Assembly (NCBI GenBank): GCA_035556555.1
Contig: DATMES010000027.1
Span: 124,001 to 188,000, forward strand
DNA from: Frankiaceae bacterium
Lineage (GTDB): Bacteria > Actinomycetota > Actinomycetes > BP-191
Reading direction: 5' to 3'
Length of the DNA: 64,000 bases
The notes below the pieces were generated by a model. It saw only the letters and a program-made list of their open reading frames with translations. It did not search any database and was not told the origin of the DNA. Position numbers and translations under genes: made by a program. Shown here in pieces: positions 6,919-15,046 of the stretch; positions within the stretch are counted from its first letter, which is position 1, and each line of letters starts with the position of its first letter.

Positions 6919-8590
6919 GCGGCTGCGCGCACGGCGCGGCGACGAGGGCTTCACGCTCATCGAGGTCATGGCCGCGATGATCGTGTTCGCGATCGTCGCC
7001 ACCGGCGTGACCGCGATGTTCGCGAGCGGCCTGCGCGCCAGCGTGCTCACCAAGATGGAGACGACGGCCAAGAACCTCTCGCAGCAGCGCTTCGAGCAGA
7101 TCCGCAACCTGCCGTTCCACATCGACCAGGTCGCCTCGGGCACCAACCCGCCGGACCTGCTCGACACCTACTTCGCCAACACGACGGGCTCCGCCGGCCG
7201 CGGCGTGCAGGGCTACGTCCCCGCCGGCGCGACGCGCTGGACCGCCGACGGCGACCCGGCGACGGGCGCGTTCTACCGCTACGTGCAGACGGCGCTCCCC
7301 GGCTACCCGAAGTACAAGCAGTACGTCGCGACGCAGTTCCTCGACGAGAGCGGCAGCCCGTACACGCCGACCGGCTTCAACGCGCTGGTCAGCGGCTCCG
7401 ACACGCCCCCGACCCTGACGGTCGGCGTGGGCGTGACGACGATCTGGAACTCCGGCGAGCTGGCCCGTACGGCGCGGGCGTACACGCAGATCACGAACGG
7501 CCGCCCGAGCGCGCCGACGTCGGTGCTGCAGTCGCGGCTCACCGCGCTGCGCCTGACCGCGGGCCTCGCGGACGGCCAGACGCTGTCCATGGACCTCGCG
7601 TCGCTCACCGCCGACGGCGGGCTGTCGCAGACGGTGTCCGCGGCGCAGGCCGTACGCGGCGCCGTCCTCGAGCTGTCCGCCGGCGCGACCGCCAACGGCG
7701 CCGTCACCAGCGTCAAGGCTCCGCCGAACGAGGGCCCGCTGGGCACGTCGGCCGGCCCCAAGACCCTCGTGGAGAACGGCGTCACGTGGGCGTCGGTCGG
7801 CAGCACGTCGACCAGCAACGTCTCGGCGACGTCGAGCACCGGCCAGGTCGTCCTCGGCGCGTCGAGCGGGCCCGCGAAGGCGGACGTCCTCGGCTCCGGC
7901 GGCGGCGGCAAGGTCGCGACGTTCGCAATGGACGCTGACGCCAATGCGCGGCTCGGACTGCTGGCGCAGCACGCGTACGTCGAGGACGCCGGTTGCGGCG
8001 GCTCCTGCAGCAACGTCGGCGTCAGCGGCTGGGCGGGCACCACGAAGAGCGGCACGAACTACACCACGACCACCTCCGCCTCGGCGAAGGTCAGGGGCGT
8101 GCTCGCGCTGCTGCCGACGTCGTACGCGCCGCTCGGGCTCGTGCGCGTCGCGCTCACCGACTCGTCGGTCTCCTGCACGGTCGCGCGGTCCGGCGGCACG
8201 CCGTCGGCGTCCGCGTCGATCACGTACACCGGCTCGCTGTCGTACTACGCGCCGTTCGACCCGGCGGCCGTCAACGGCTACCGCACGGTCGCGCTCTCGT
8301 CGTCGGACATCGCGTCGCCGCTGAGCGCGGAGCTGCTCGCACAGACCCAGGTCGGCACCGACGGCGACGGCAACCCGCTGTGGCTCTCGGACTACTTCTC
8401 CTCCTGGAGCAGCATGGACGTCGGGACCGTGTCGTCCGCCGCGACCCTCGGCGCCGACGGGTCGACCGTCGCCGCGTCGTTCAGCGGCATGATCGGCGTC
8501 AAGACGGTGCCGCTGCGCGCAGGCGACGACTCCTCGGTCATCGCCGCCGACATCGCCACCGGCGCGTGCACGGCGGAGGACCACCGATGA
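6902..8590 (+). CDS. Large PilV-like minor pilin with extended extracellular domain
   Basis: 562 residues from a GTG at 6902, far longer than a usual pilin. The leader MSRTSKRLRARRGDEG is cleaved before FTLIE, and the helix reads VMAAMIVFAIVATGVTAMF. The remaining 500 or so residues are rich in Thr, Ser, Gly and Ala, with a cysteine cluster near residue 365 (DAGCGGSCSNVG) and another Cys in DSSVSCTVA. The size suggests a bulky tip domain, perhaps adhesive; that is inference. It overlaps both neighbours, so it is translated with them. Confidence 0.82.
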   Translation: MSRTSKRLRARRGDEGFTLIEVMAAMIVFAIVATGVTAMFASGLRASVLTKMETTAKNLSQQRFEQIRNLPFHIDQVASGTNPPDLLDTYFANTTGSAGRGVQGYVPAGATRWTADGDPATGAFYRYVQTALPGYPKYKQYVATQFLDESGSPYTPTGFNALVSGSDTPPTLTVGVGVTTIWNSGELARTARAYTQITNGRPSAPTSVLQSRLTALRLTAGLADGQTLSMDLASLTADGGLSQTVSAAQAVRGAVLELSAGATANGAVTSVKAPPNEGPLGTSAGPKTLVENGVTWASVGSTSTSNVSATSSTGQVVLGASSGPAKADVLGSGGGGKVATFAMDADANARLGLLAQHAYVEDAGCGGSCSNVGVSGWAGTTKSGTNYTTTTSASAKVRGVLALLPTSYAPLGLVRVALTDSSVSCTVARSGGTPSASASITYTGSLSYYAPFDPAAVNGYRTVALSSSDIASPLSAELLAQTQVGTDGDGNPLWLSDYFSSWSSMDVGTVSSAATLGADGSTVAASFSGMIGVKTVPLRAGDDSSVIAADIATGACTAEDHR

Positions 8591-9318
8591 GCGTCCTGAC
8601 CGCCGCGCTCGCGCGGGTCCGCCGAGGGGGAGCGCGCGGCTTCACGCTCGTCGAGCTGCTCGTCGCGTCGATGCTGTTCATGCTGCTGTCGTCGATGGTC
8701 TTCACGACGGTCGTCGCCGGCGCCAGGACCGCGAAGAACAGCCGCGAGTACAACGACCTCAACGAAGAGGCGCGCCTGCTCCTCAACCGCATGTCGCGCG
8801 AGCTGCGCGAGGCGCAGTCGATCGGCGCGGTCACCAACCCCGGCGGCGCGGTCTCGTCCACAGGCACCGAGCTCTACCCGTCGTACTACACGTCGGACGG
8901 CACCGCGGACACGTCGGTGACGTTCAACGTCGACTTCAACGGCAACGACACCATCGAGCCGAACGCGACGGACCCCGAGACGCTGACGTACAAGTACGAC
9001 CGCGCCAACCGCCGCGTCCTCCTGCTCGCCGCGGGCGAGTCGATGCCGGTCCTCGCCGCCGAGGTCGAGTCGTTCACGATGCGCTTCACCAGCCGCGTGC
9101 ACGCCGCCGACGGGGCCGTCGACGGGACGTACGACGGCGTCGTGAACTGGGAGGAGCTCGACGCCGACACGGCCAACGCCGGCGGCAACGACAACCACGT
9201 CCTCGACGGCGCGGAGCTGTCGAAGATCGACAGCATCACGATCGAGATCACCGTGCTCAAGGGCGACCGCGAGCAGACCTACCGGACGCAGGTCGACCTG
9301 CGCAACCGGCCGTACTAA
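8587..9318 (+). CDS. PilW-like minor pilin
   Basis: 243 residues starting in an ATGA overlap with the preceding gene. The leader MSVLTAALARVRRGGARG is cleaved before FTLVE, and the hydrophobic helix reads LLVASMLFMLLSSMVFTTVV. The sequence after it (REYNDLNEEARLLLNRMSRELREAQSI) is a helical spine typical of PilW/GspJ-type pseudopilins. An Asp/Asn-rich stretch (DFNGNDTIEPNATDPE) may bind calcium. A role in the tip or priming complex is inferred. Confidence 0.85.
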   Translation: MSVLTAALARVRRGGARGFTLVELLVASMLFMLLSSMVFTTVVAGARTAKNSREYNDLNEEARLLLNRMSRELREAQSIGAVTNPGGAVSSTGTELYPSYYTSDGTADTSVTFNVDFNGNDTIEPNATDPETLTYKYDRANRRVLLLAAGESMPVLAAEVESFTMRFTSRVHAADGAVDGTYDGVVNWEELDADTANAGGNDNHVLDGAELSKIDSITIEITVLKGDREQTYRTQVDLRNRPY

Positions 9319-9333
9319 GGGCGGGCGACGACA

Positions 9334-10677
9334 GTGCGTAACTCTCTGCTGGGGCGGCTGCGCCGCGACGAGCGCGGTGTGGCGATGGTCACCGTCCTCC
9401 TCGTCACGGCGGTGCTCACGATGCTCGGGCTCACCGTGTCCCAGGTGGCCGTGAGCAACCTCGGCAACGCCGGCCGCGACCGCGTCGCCGCGGGCGCCCT
9501 CGGTGCCGCCGAGGCGGGCGTCACGCGCGCGATCGGGTACATCAACAAGCACAACACCAAGGTTCTCGACTGCTCGCCGTCCTGCTCGGGCAACCCGTGG
9601 GGCAACTCCACGACGCCGCAGACCGTGTCGCTGCCCGACGGCCGCGCGGCCAAGGTGTGGATCAAGCCGATCCAGAAGTACCAGCCCCCGTCGTACAAGG
9701 TCGGCATCTACAAGATCTACTCGGTCGGCACCGCGGGCTCCGGCCCCGGCAAGCGCACGCTCGAGGTGACCGTCGAGGTCAAGCCCATGGGCTTCCCGCT
9801 GGGCGTCTTCACCAAGGAGGCGCTGAACAACGGCGGTACCGGCTCGGTGATGAACGAGAGCGTGCTCTCCGAGGCCTGCATCGACAGCCGCGACAAGCTG
9901 AACTTCAGCGGCATCGACTCGTACTACGGCGTCCCCGCGGCCGCGCACTCCGCGCGCTACATCACGACCGCGAACGTCAACGGCAGCTGCACCAACAGCC
10001 TCGACGTGGTGAAGGCGTCCGACAACAAGGCCATCCACCGCGCGTCCGTCGGCACCTGCAACTCGACGTACCCGTACGACCGCGACTCGGCGCCCCTCGG
10101 CGGCGCGTTCCCTTCGGGGTCGGCCTGCACGAGCGCGGCTAACCAGTACACGAGCTCGTCGCACTTCGACCTGACCATGCTCAAGGCGGAGCCGTACAAC
10201 TACCTGCCACGCGGTCTCACCGACGCGCAGTACGCGCTGCTCAAGGCCCGCGCGCAGGCGTCCGGGACGTACTACACGACCACGTCGCCGGCGACCTGGC
10301 CGACCGCGACGACGCACAGCAACCCGGTGCTGTACTTCAAGATCGGTGCCAGCGACACCGTCAGCATCCAGGGCGAGCTGAGCTCGTACGCCTGGCAGAG
10401 CGACCCCAGCTGCGTCAACGACCACCCGACCGTCGTCGTCGTCGTCGAGGGCGGCAACCTGCGCCTCAACTCGAACGCCTCGCTGGCCGGCGCGGTCTTC
10501 GTGCCCGACGGCTCGATGACGTACAACGGTGGCGCGCAGCTCGTGGGGACGCTGTTCGCCAAGCAGCTGAACTTCACGGGTAACTCCAGCGTGTCGCTCA
10601 ACGACTGCTACACGCGGGCCACGCCGGGCGGCGTGTTCGACATCAAGCCCACCCGCTTCCGCGAGGTCGACCGCTAG
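9334..10677 (+). CDS. PilX-like pilus assembly protein
   Basis: 447 residues from a GTG at 9334. The N-terminus (RRDERG, then VAMVTVLLVTAVLTMLGLTV) has the basic leader and hydrophobic helix of PilX/GspK-like proteins but lacks the Glu at +5, as expected for that subgroup. A spine with AAEAGVTRAIGYIN follows. The large C-terminal domain contains paired cysteines (LDCSPSCSGN, NGSCTNS, GTCNST, SACTSA, DPSCVND, NDCYTR) and looks extracellular. A GspK/PilX subunit lacking Glu5 generally caps the pilus tip. Confidence 0.82.
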   Translation: MRNSLLGRLRRDERGVAMVTVLLVTAVLTMLGLTVSQVAVSNLGNAGRDRVAAGALGAAEAGVTRAIGYINKHNTKVLDCSPSCSGNPWGNSTTPQTVSLPDGRAAKVWIKPIQKYQPPSYKVGIYKIYSVGTAGSGPGKRTLEVTVEVKPMGFPLGVFTKEALNNGGTGSVMNESVLSEACIDSRDKLNFSGIDSYYGVPAAAHSARYITTANVNGSCTNSLDVVKASDNKAIHRASVGTCNSTYPYDRDSAPLGGAFPSGSACTSAANQYTSSSHFDLTMLKAEPYNYLPRGLTDAQYALLKARAQASGTYYTTTSPATWPTATTHSNPVLYFKIGASDTVSIQGELSSYAWQSDPSCVNDHPTVVVVVEGGNLRLNSNASLAGAVFVPDGSMTYNGGAQLVGTLFAKQLNFTGNSSVSLNDCYTRATPGGVFDIKPTRFREVDR

Positions 10678-10695
10678 GCGCCCTAGTGTGACGGC

Positions 10696-11469
10696 ATGCT
10701 GGTAGCGCTCGCCGCGGTCTTCGGGCTGCTGATCGGGTCGTTCCTCAACGTCGTCGTGTGGCGCGTGCCGCGCGGCGAGAGCCTGGTCAGCCCGCCGTCG
10801 CACTGTCCGCGCTGCGACACGCCCATCAAGCCGTACGACAACCTGCCCGTCGTCTCGTGGCTGCTGCTGCGCGGGAAGTGCCGGCACTGCGGCGAGCCCA
10901 TCTCGGCGCGCTACCCGGGCGTCGAGCTGGCCACGGGCGTGCTGTTCGGCGCGCTGGCCGCGCGCATCGGCTACGACTGGGCGCTGCCGGCGTTCCTCTA
11001 CCTCGGCGCGATCTCCGTGGCGCTGGCGCTCATCGACCTCGACACGAAGCGGCTGCCCAACGTCATCACGCTGCCGTCGTACGTCGTCGGCATCGTGCTC
11101 CTCGGCGGCGCTGCGCTGCTGTCGGGCGAGTACGACCCGCTGGTGCGTGCCGTGATCGGCATGGCGGCGCTGTACGGCATCTACTTCCTGCTCGTGCTGG
11201 CGTACCCCGCGGGCATGGGCTTCGGCGACGTGAAGCTCGCGGGCGTGCTGGGGCTGTACCTGGGCTGGCTGGGCTGGCCCGAGTGGTTCACCGGCTGGAT
11301 GCTCGGCTTCCTCCTGGGCGGGATCTGGGGCGTCGGCGTGCTGCTGCTGCGGCGCGGGTCGCGCAAGACGCAGATCCCGTACGGGCCGTTCATGATCGCG
11401 GGCGCGCTCGTCGCGATCTTCGTGGGCCGGCCGCTCGCCGACGCGTACCTGGGAGTCAGCGGCCTCTAG
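10696..11469 (+). CDS. pilD: Prepilin peptidase / N-methyltransferase PilD
   Basis: A polytopic membrane aspartic protease of 257 residues that removes the class III leaders of the pilins encoded just upstream and methylates the new N-terminus. Cysteine pairs at 37/40 (CPRC) and 62/65 (CRHC) form the zinc site of the methylase domain after SFLNVVVWRVPRGES. Catalytic aspartates lie in ALIDLDTKRLPN (114/116) and GMGFGDVKLAG (178). It is the last gene of the minor pilin unit, with 18 nt after the PilX-like gene. Confidence 0.95.
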   Translation: MLVALAAVFGLLIGSFLNVVVWRVPRGESLVSPPSHCPRCDTPIKPYDNLPVVSWLLLRGKCRHCGEPISARYPGVELATGVLFGALAARIGYDWALPAFLYLGAISVALALIDLDTKRLPNVITLPSYVVGIVLLGGAALLSGEYDPLVRAVIGMAALYGIYFLLVLAYPAGMGFGDVKLAGVLGLYLGWLGWPEWFTGWMLGFLLGGIWGVGVLLLRRGSRKTQIPYGPFMIAGALVAIFVGRPLADAYLGVSGL

Positions 11470-11536
11470 CGCGCCGCGTCCGGCGTCCGAGCCGCTCCCC
11501 GGGGGTGCGGGCGTGCCGCGCGCCCTGTCACGTGGT

Positions 11537-11586
11537 GTTCTCTGCTGTTCCCCCGCCCCTCTCGAGCGTGATGATCTTCAAAGAAC
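11537..11586 (-). repeat. 50-bp dispersed repeat, family A, copy 2
   Basis: Starts GTTCTCT and ends AAAGAAC; the conserved half GAGCGTGATGATCTTCAA is in the same orientation as copy 1. The variable centre is CCCCCGCCCCTCTC. Confidence 0.85.
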
Positions 11587-11616
11587 GGCCGGCGCCGCGT
11601 CCCGGCGTCCGTTTCG

Positions 11617-11672
11617 CGTGATCTTGGCTGCGTTCGTGCTGCCCGGGAGGCACGAACGTCGCCAAGATCACG
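11617..11672. repeat. 56-bp palindromic repeat, family B, copy 1
   Basis: Begins CGTGATCTTGG and ends CCAAGATCACG. The inner arms CGTTCGTGC and GCACGAACG pair across a CCCGGGAG centre, giving a 23-bp stem with about two mismatches. It follows pilD and may act as a bidirectional terminator. Confidence 0.88.
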
Positions 11673-11778
11673 ATTTCCTGGCGCCGAGGGACCCCCTCAC
11701 GACGGGCTAGCCCTCTTGAGTGACGGCCGCACGGCTCAACGCCGTCACGCGCGCGGAGCAACCCGTTGGGCCGAATTC

Positions 11779-11807
11779 CTCAAGCCGTCACCCACCGCGA
11801 CCGATTG
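11779..11807 (+). promoter_or_regulatory. Sigma-28-like promoter of pilM-pilN-pilO
   Basis: CTCAAG (11779-11784), 15 nt, then ACCGATTG (11800-11807). The CCGAT core and the 15-nt spacing match the pilT promoter. Confidence 0.5.
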
Positions 11808-11891
11808 ATGGCTTGTACGTCCGGACGCTGCGAGGCGGATCGGCCGCACACCTCCGTACGGCTCACGCAGCGTGAGCAGAGGGGATCAGTC

Positions 11892-12950
11892 GTGGGAGTC
11901 AAGACCGCAGTGGGGCTCGACATCGGGACCTCCAGCGTGCGCGCCGCCGAGATGAGCCTGGGCAAGGGCCAGGGCACGCTCGAGCGCTTCGGCCAGGTCG
12001 CGTTGCCCCCGGGCACCGTGCGGGACGGCGAGGTCGTCGACCCGGACACCGTGGCGCGCGCCATCAAGCAGCTCTGGGCGACCGCCAAGTTCTCGACCAA
12101 GAAGGTCGTGCTCGGCGTCTCGAACCAGAAGGTGATCGTCCGGCAGGTGGACCTGCCGTGGCTGCCGGCCGACGAGCTGCGCAAGTCACTGGCGTTCCAG
12201 GTGCAGGACTTCATCCCGATCCCGGTGGACCAGGCGATCCTGGACTTCCACCCGCTGGAGGAGTTCACGAACGAGTCCGGCGGCCGGATGCTCCGCGTCC
12301 TGCTCGTCGCCGCGTCGCGTGACATGGTCGCCTCGGCGATGGCCGCCGCGCAGCGCGCGGGCCTCACGCCGGTCATGGTCGACCTCACGCCGTTCGCGAT
12401 GCTGCGGGCGCTGGCCCCGGTGGACCAGATGGGCTTCTCGGCCGAGGCCGAGGCGCTGGTCGACGTGGGCGCGTCCGTCACGAACATCGTCGTGCACCAG
12501 GGCGGCGTCCCCCGCTTCGTGCGCATCCTGCTCATGGGCGGCAACGACGTCACCGAGGCCGTCGCCGAGCGCATGGGCGTCCCCGTCGAGGACGCCGAGG
12601 CCATGAAGTGGCAGACCGGCATGGGCGCCGGCTCCTTCGAGGGCGCCTCGCCGGCCGCGCGGGTCATCGACCAGCACGCGGGCCAGTTCCTCGAGGAGGT
12701 ACGCGGCTCGCTCGACTACTACCTCGCGCAGCCCCAGGCCGCCCGCCTGTCGCGCGTCGTCGTCAGCGGCGGCGGTGCGCAGCTCGGCGGGATGGTCCAG
12801 CGGCTCGGCGAGATCCTGCGGGTCCCGGTCGTCCCCGGCCGCCCGCTCTCGAACGTTCGGATCGGCAAGCTCGGGCTCTCGGAGGAGCAGCTCGGTCACG
12901 TGGAGCCGCTCGCCACGGTTCCCGTCGGACTCGCGATGGGGGTGGCGTAA
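11892..12950 (+). CDS. pilM: Type IV pilus assembly protein PilM
   Basis: An actin-like cytoplasmic ATPase-fold protein of 352 residues that docks to the N-terminus of PilN and links the PilN-PilO inner-membrane frame to the motor. Visible motifs are the phosphate-1 loop VGLDIGTSSVRAAE, the LPWLPADELRKSLAFQVQDFIP segment, the VDVGASVTNIVV phosphate-2 loop and VVSGGGAQLGGM near the end. GTG 11892 was preferred to the longer start at 11766 because AGAGGGG lies 7 nt upstream and the family begins this way. pilN starts immediately after its stop codon. Confidence 0.93.
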   Translation: MGVKTAVGLDIGTSSVRAAEMSLGKGQGTLERFGQVALPPGTVRDGEVVDPDTVARAIKQLWATAKFSTKKVVLGVSNQKVIVRQVDLPWLPADELRKSLAFQVQDFIPIPVDQAILDFHPLEEFTNESGGRMLRVLLVAASRDMVASAMAAAQRAGLTPVMVDLTPFAMLRALAPVDQMGFSAEAEALVDVGASVTNIVVHQGGVPRFVRILLMGGNDVTEAVAERMGVPVEDAEAMKWQTGMGAGSFEGASPAARVIDQHAGQFLEEVRGSLDYYLAQPQAARLSRVVVSGGGAQLGGMVQRLGEILRVPVVPGRPLSNVRIGKLGLSEEQLGHVEPLATVPVGLAMGVA

Positions 12951-13637
12951 GTGGCGGCCCAGACGTTCGGCAGCACCTCGACGACGCTGGCGGCTCCGCC
13001 GCGCGTCAACCTGCTGCCCCCGGAGATCGCGGAGCGGGCCAAGGTCCGCAAGGCGCAGCTCGCCATGGTCGGCACCGGCCTCGCGGCCGTCGCCGTCGTC
13101 GGCGTGATGTACACGCAGGCGTCCGCGAAGGTGTCCGACGCCAACGAGCAGAAGGAGCAGGCGGTCGCGGCCAACGTCGCGCTGCGCGGCGACCTCGCCA
13201 AGCTCGAGACGGTCAAGGCGACGTACGCCAAGGTCGACGCCGCGAACAAGACCCTCACGACCGCCATGAAGTACGAGGTCCGCTGGTCCTCGTTCTTCCA
13301 CGGCCTCACGCTGACCATCCCGGAGAACGTCTGGCTCGACCAGATGGAGGTCCGGATGACGGTCGCGAAGACCGCGGGCAGCGGTGACAACGCGCCGGTC
13401 CTCGACCCGCAGCTCGGCACCGTGACGTTCAAGGGCAAGGCGTTCAGCCACGACGACGTGTCGTCCTGGCTGGAGAGCCTGGACAAGCAGAAGGGCTACT
13501 CGGACCCGTTCTTCACGCTGTCGAAGCTCGTCATCGAGCCCGGCATGGGGAACCGCCCGCGTTACACCTTCGACTCGACGGCGTACGTCAACGAGAAGGC
13601 GCTGTCCAACCGCTACGAGAAGGGACTCCCGCGATGA
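12951..13637 (+). CDS. pilN: Type IV pilus alignment protein PilN
   Basis: A bitopic inner-membrane protein of 228 residues. The cytoplasmic N-terminus contains RVNLLPPEIAERA, the conserved (V/I)NLLP motif that binds PilM. A membrane helix follows at about residues 38-55, then a coiled-coil region (about 60-105) and a ferredoxin-like periplasm-side domain starting near ENVWLDQMEV. The GTG start lies directly after the pilM stop. It forms the alignment complex with PilO. Confidence 0.9.
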   Translation: MAAQTFGSTSTTLAAPPRVNLLPPEIAERAKVRKAQLAMVGTGLAAVAVVGVMYTQASAKVSDANEQKEQAVAANVALRGDLAKLETVKATYAKVDAANKTLTTAMKYEVRWSSFFHGLTLTIPENVWLDQMEVRMTVAKTAGSGDNAPVLDPQLGTVTFKGKAFSHDDVSSWLESLDKQKGYSDPFFTLSKLVIEPGMGNRPRYTFDSTAYVNEKALSNRYEKGLPR

Positions 13638-14296
13638 CCAAGCTCCGGCAGCTCTGGCTGCTGACGGCGCTCGGCACGCTCGCCGTCATCGTGGGCGGGT
13701 ACTTCATGCTCGTCTCGCCGCAGTCGACGAAGGCGTCCGAGCTGCGTACCGAGGCGCAGGAGCAGGTGCAGGTGAACGCTCAGCTGCAGTCGCAGATCGA
13801 CCAGCTGAACAAGCAGAAGAAGGACCTGCCGAAGCAGCAGGCCGACCTCGCGCGGTTCGCCAACCTGATCCCGAGCAACCCGGCGATGCCGGCCCTCATC
13901 CGGTCGCTGACCGACGCCGCGGACAACGCGGGCGTCGAGCTCGTCACGATCAAGCCGACGCTGCCGGCCTGGGCCAAGGGCGTCGACGCGAACCGCACCG
14001 AGGTCCCCGGCAAGCTCGCCGCGGTCGACGGCACGTCGCTGGTCAACATCCCCGTGACGCTGGAGATCGTGGGCCGCTACGCCGAGATCACGACGTTCTT
14101 CAAGGAGATCGAGGACATCAACCGGGCCCTGCTCGTCGGTGCCTTCCGGATCTCCAACCCGCACCCGGACCGCGAGACCGACGCCGCGTACAACTTCCTC
14201 ACCGGCGAGATCTCGGCCAACGTGATGATGACCAAGAAGGCTCCCGCGGAGACCACCACCCCCGCGACCACCAGCGTCTCCGACGAGACGAAGTAG
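13634..14296 (+). CDS. pilO: Type IV pilus alignment protein PilO
   Basis: 220 residues, starting in an ATGA overlap with pilN. A short cytoplasmic tail is followed by a membrane helix at about residues 8-27, a Gln/Lys-rich coiled coil (about 33-70) and a globular domain with IPVTLEIVGRYAEITTFFKEIE, the typical PilO core. The last 25 residues are a Thr/Ala/Pro-rich tail. It pairs with PilN to bridge the motor and the pilus. Confidence 0.9.
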   Translation: MTKLRQLWLLTALGTLAVIVGGYFMLVSPQSTKASELRTEAQEQVQVNAQLQSQIDQLNKQKKDLPKQQADLARFANLIPSNPAMPALIRSLTDAADNAGVELVTIKPTLPAWAKGVDANRTEVPGKLAAVDGTSLVNIPVTLEIVGRYAEITTFFKEIEDINRALLVGAFRISNPHPDRETDAAYNFLTGEISANVMMTKKAPAETTTPATTSVSDETK

Positions 14297-14305
14297 GAGA
14301 CGACG

Positions 14306-14974
14306 ATGAGTGAGAGCTCGTTCCCCTTCGAGGCCGCGGCCGAGGAGCCGGAGGCTGGCGGCGGTGACCGGCGCAAGCTGGTCGTCGTCGGTGGCGTCGG
14401 CGCCCTCGTGGTCGCCGTCCTCGGCTACTTCGTCGTCCTCCCCGCGTTCGCCGGGGGCGCGACGGAGTCGGCGCCGCTGACGATCGTCAAGAAGGCGCCG
14501 CAGAAGAAGTCCACGACCAAGACCGAGGCGAAGCCCGCGAAGAAGCCGGCCGCGCAGCCCGCGTCGTACAACGACGTCGCCGGCCGCAAGGACCCGTTCC
14601 TCTCGCTGGCCCCGCTCCGCCAGGCGGACACCGCCGGGCCGGGCACCTCGGCGCCGGGCGGTACGACCGGCGGTACGACGGGTGGCACGACCGGCGGGAC
14701 CACGACGGGCGGCACGACGGGTGGCACCACCGGCGGCAGCACGTCCGGCTCGTCCACGACGGTGAGCGGCCAGCGCGTCGCGCTCGTCACGGTCTACGAG
14801 AAGGACGGCACGCAGTACGCGCAGACGAAGGTCGGCGAGACCGTCTACACCCCCAAGGTGGGCGGCGTGTTCGCCGGGCAGTTCAAGCTGCTCGCCACGA
14901 GCGGCAAGACGGCGACGTACCTCTTCGGCGACGAGCAGTTCACGCTGAGCGTCGGCCAGGAGGTCCTGAAGTAA
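14306..14974 (+). CDS. PilP-like T4P-associated membrane protein with Thr-Gly-Gly repeats
   Basis: 222 residues, last gene of the pilM unit. One membrane helix at about 25-48 follows an acidic cytoplasmic tail. A Lys/Ala/Pro linker leads to GRKDPF (93-98), a motif resembling the R-x-DPF motif of PilP. A low-complexity stretch of T-G-G-T units (about 118-150) separates this from a beta-rich domain (about 155-222) that resembles the C-terminal domain of PilP. Gram-positive cells have no outer-membrane secretin for PilP to contact, so its partner is unclear. Position and layout support a T4P role. Confidence 0.7.
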   Translation: MSESSFPFEAAAEEPEAGGGDRRKLVVVGGVGALVVAVLGYFVVLPAFAGGATESAPLTIVKKAPQKKSTTKTEAKPAKKPAAQPASYNDVAGRKDPFLSLAPLRQADTAGPGTSAPGGTTGGTTGGTTGGTTTGGTTGGTTGGSTSGSSTTVSGQRVALVTVYEKDGTQYAQTKVGETVYTPKVGGVFAGQFKLLATSGKTATYLFGDEQFTLSVGQEVLK

Positions 14975-14990
14975 CGCTCGATCCCTGACA

Positions 14991-15029
14991 ACGAGAGCCT
15001 CCGTCCGTAGCCCGGGCGGAGGCTCTCGT
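14991..15029 (+). terminator. Hairpin terminator ending the T4P cluster
   Basis: A 13-bp stem (ACGAGAGCCTCCG with 15017-15029) around a GC-rich loop. It ends only 17 bp before the aroC start, so the aroC ribosome site follows it directly. Confidence 0.8.
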
Positions 15030-15046
15030 CATGGAAGGATCAGCGC

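Larger units (their letters stand above)
11470..11891. other. 422-bp intergenic region between pilD and pilM
   Basis: It holds no credible gene. From left to right it contains a family A repeat (11537-11586), a family B palindrome (11617-11672), a small GTGACGGC/GCCGTCAC hairpin (11720-11727 with 11741-11748), a sigma-28-like promoter (11779-11807) and a leader of about 85 nt for pilM. Confidence 0.7.
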
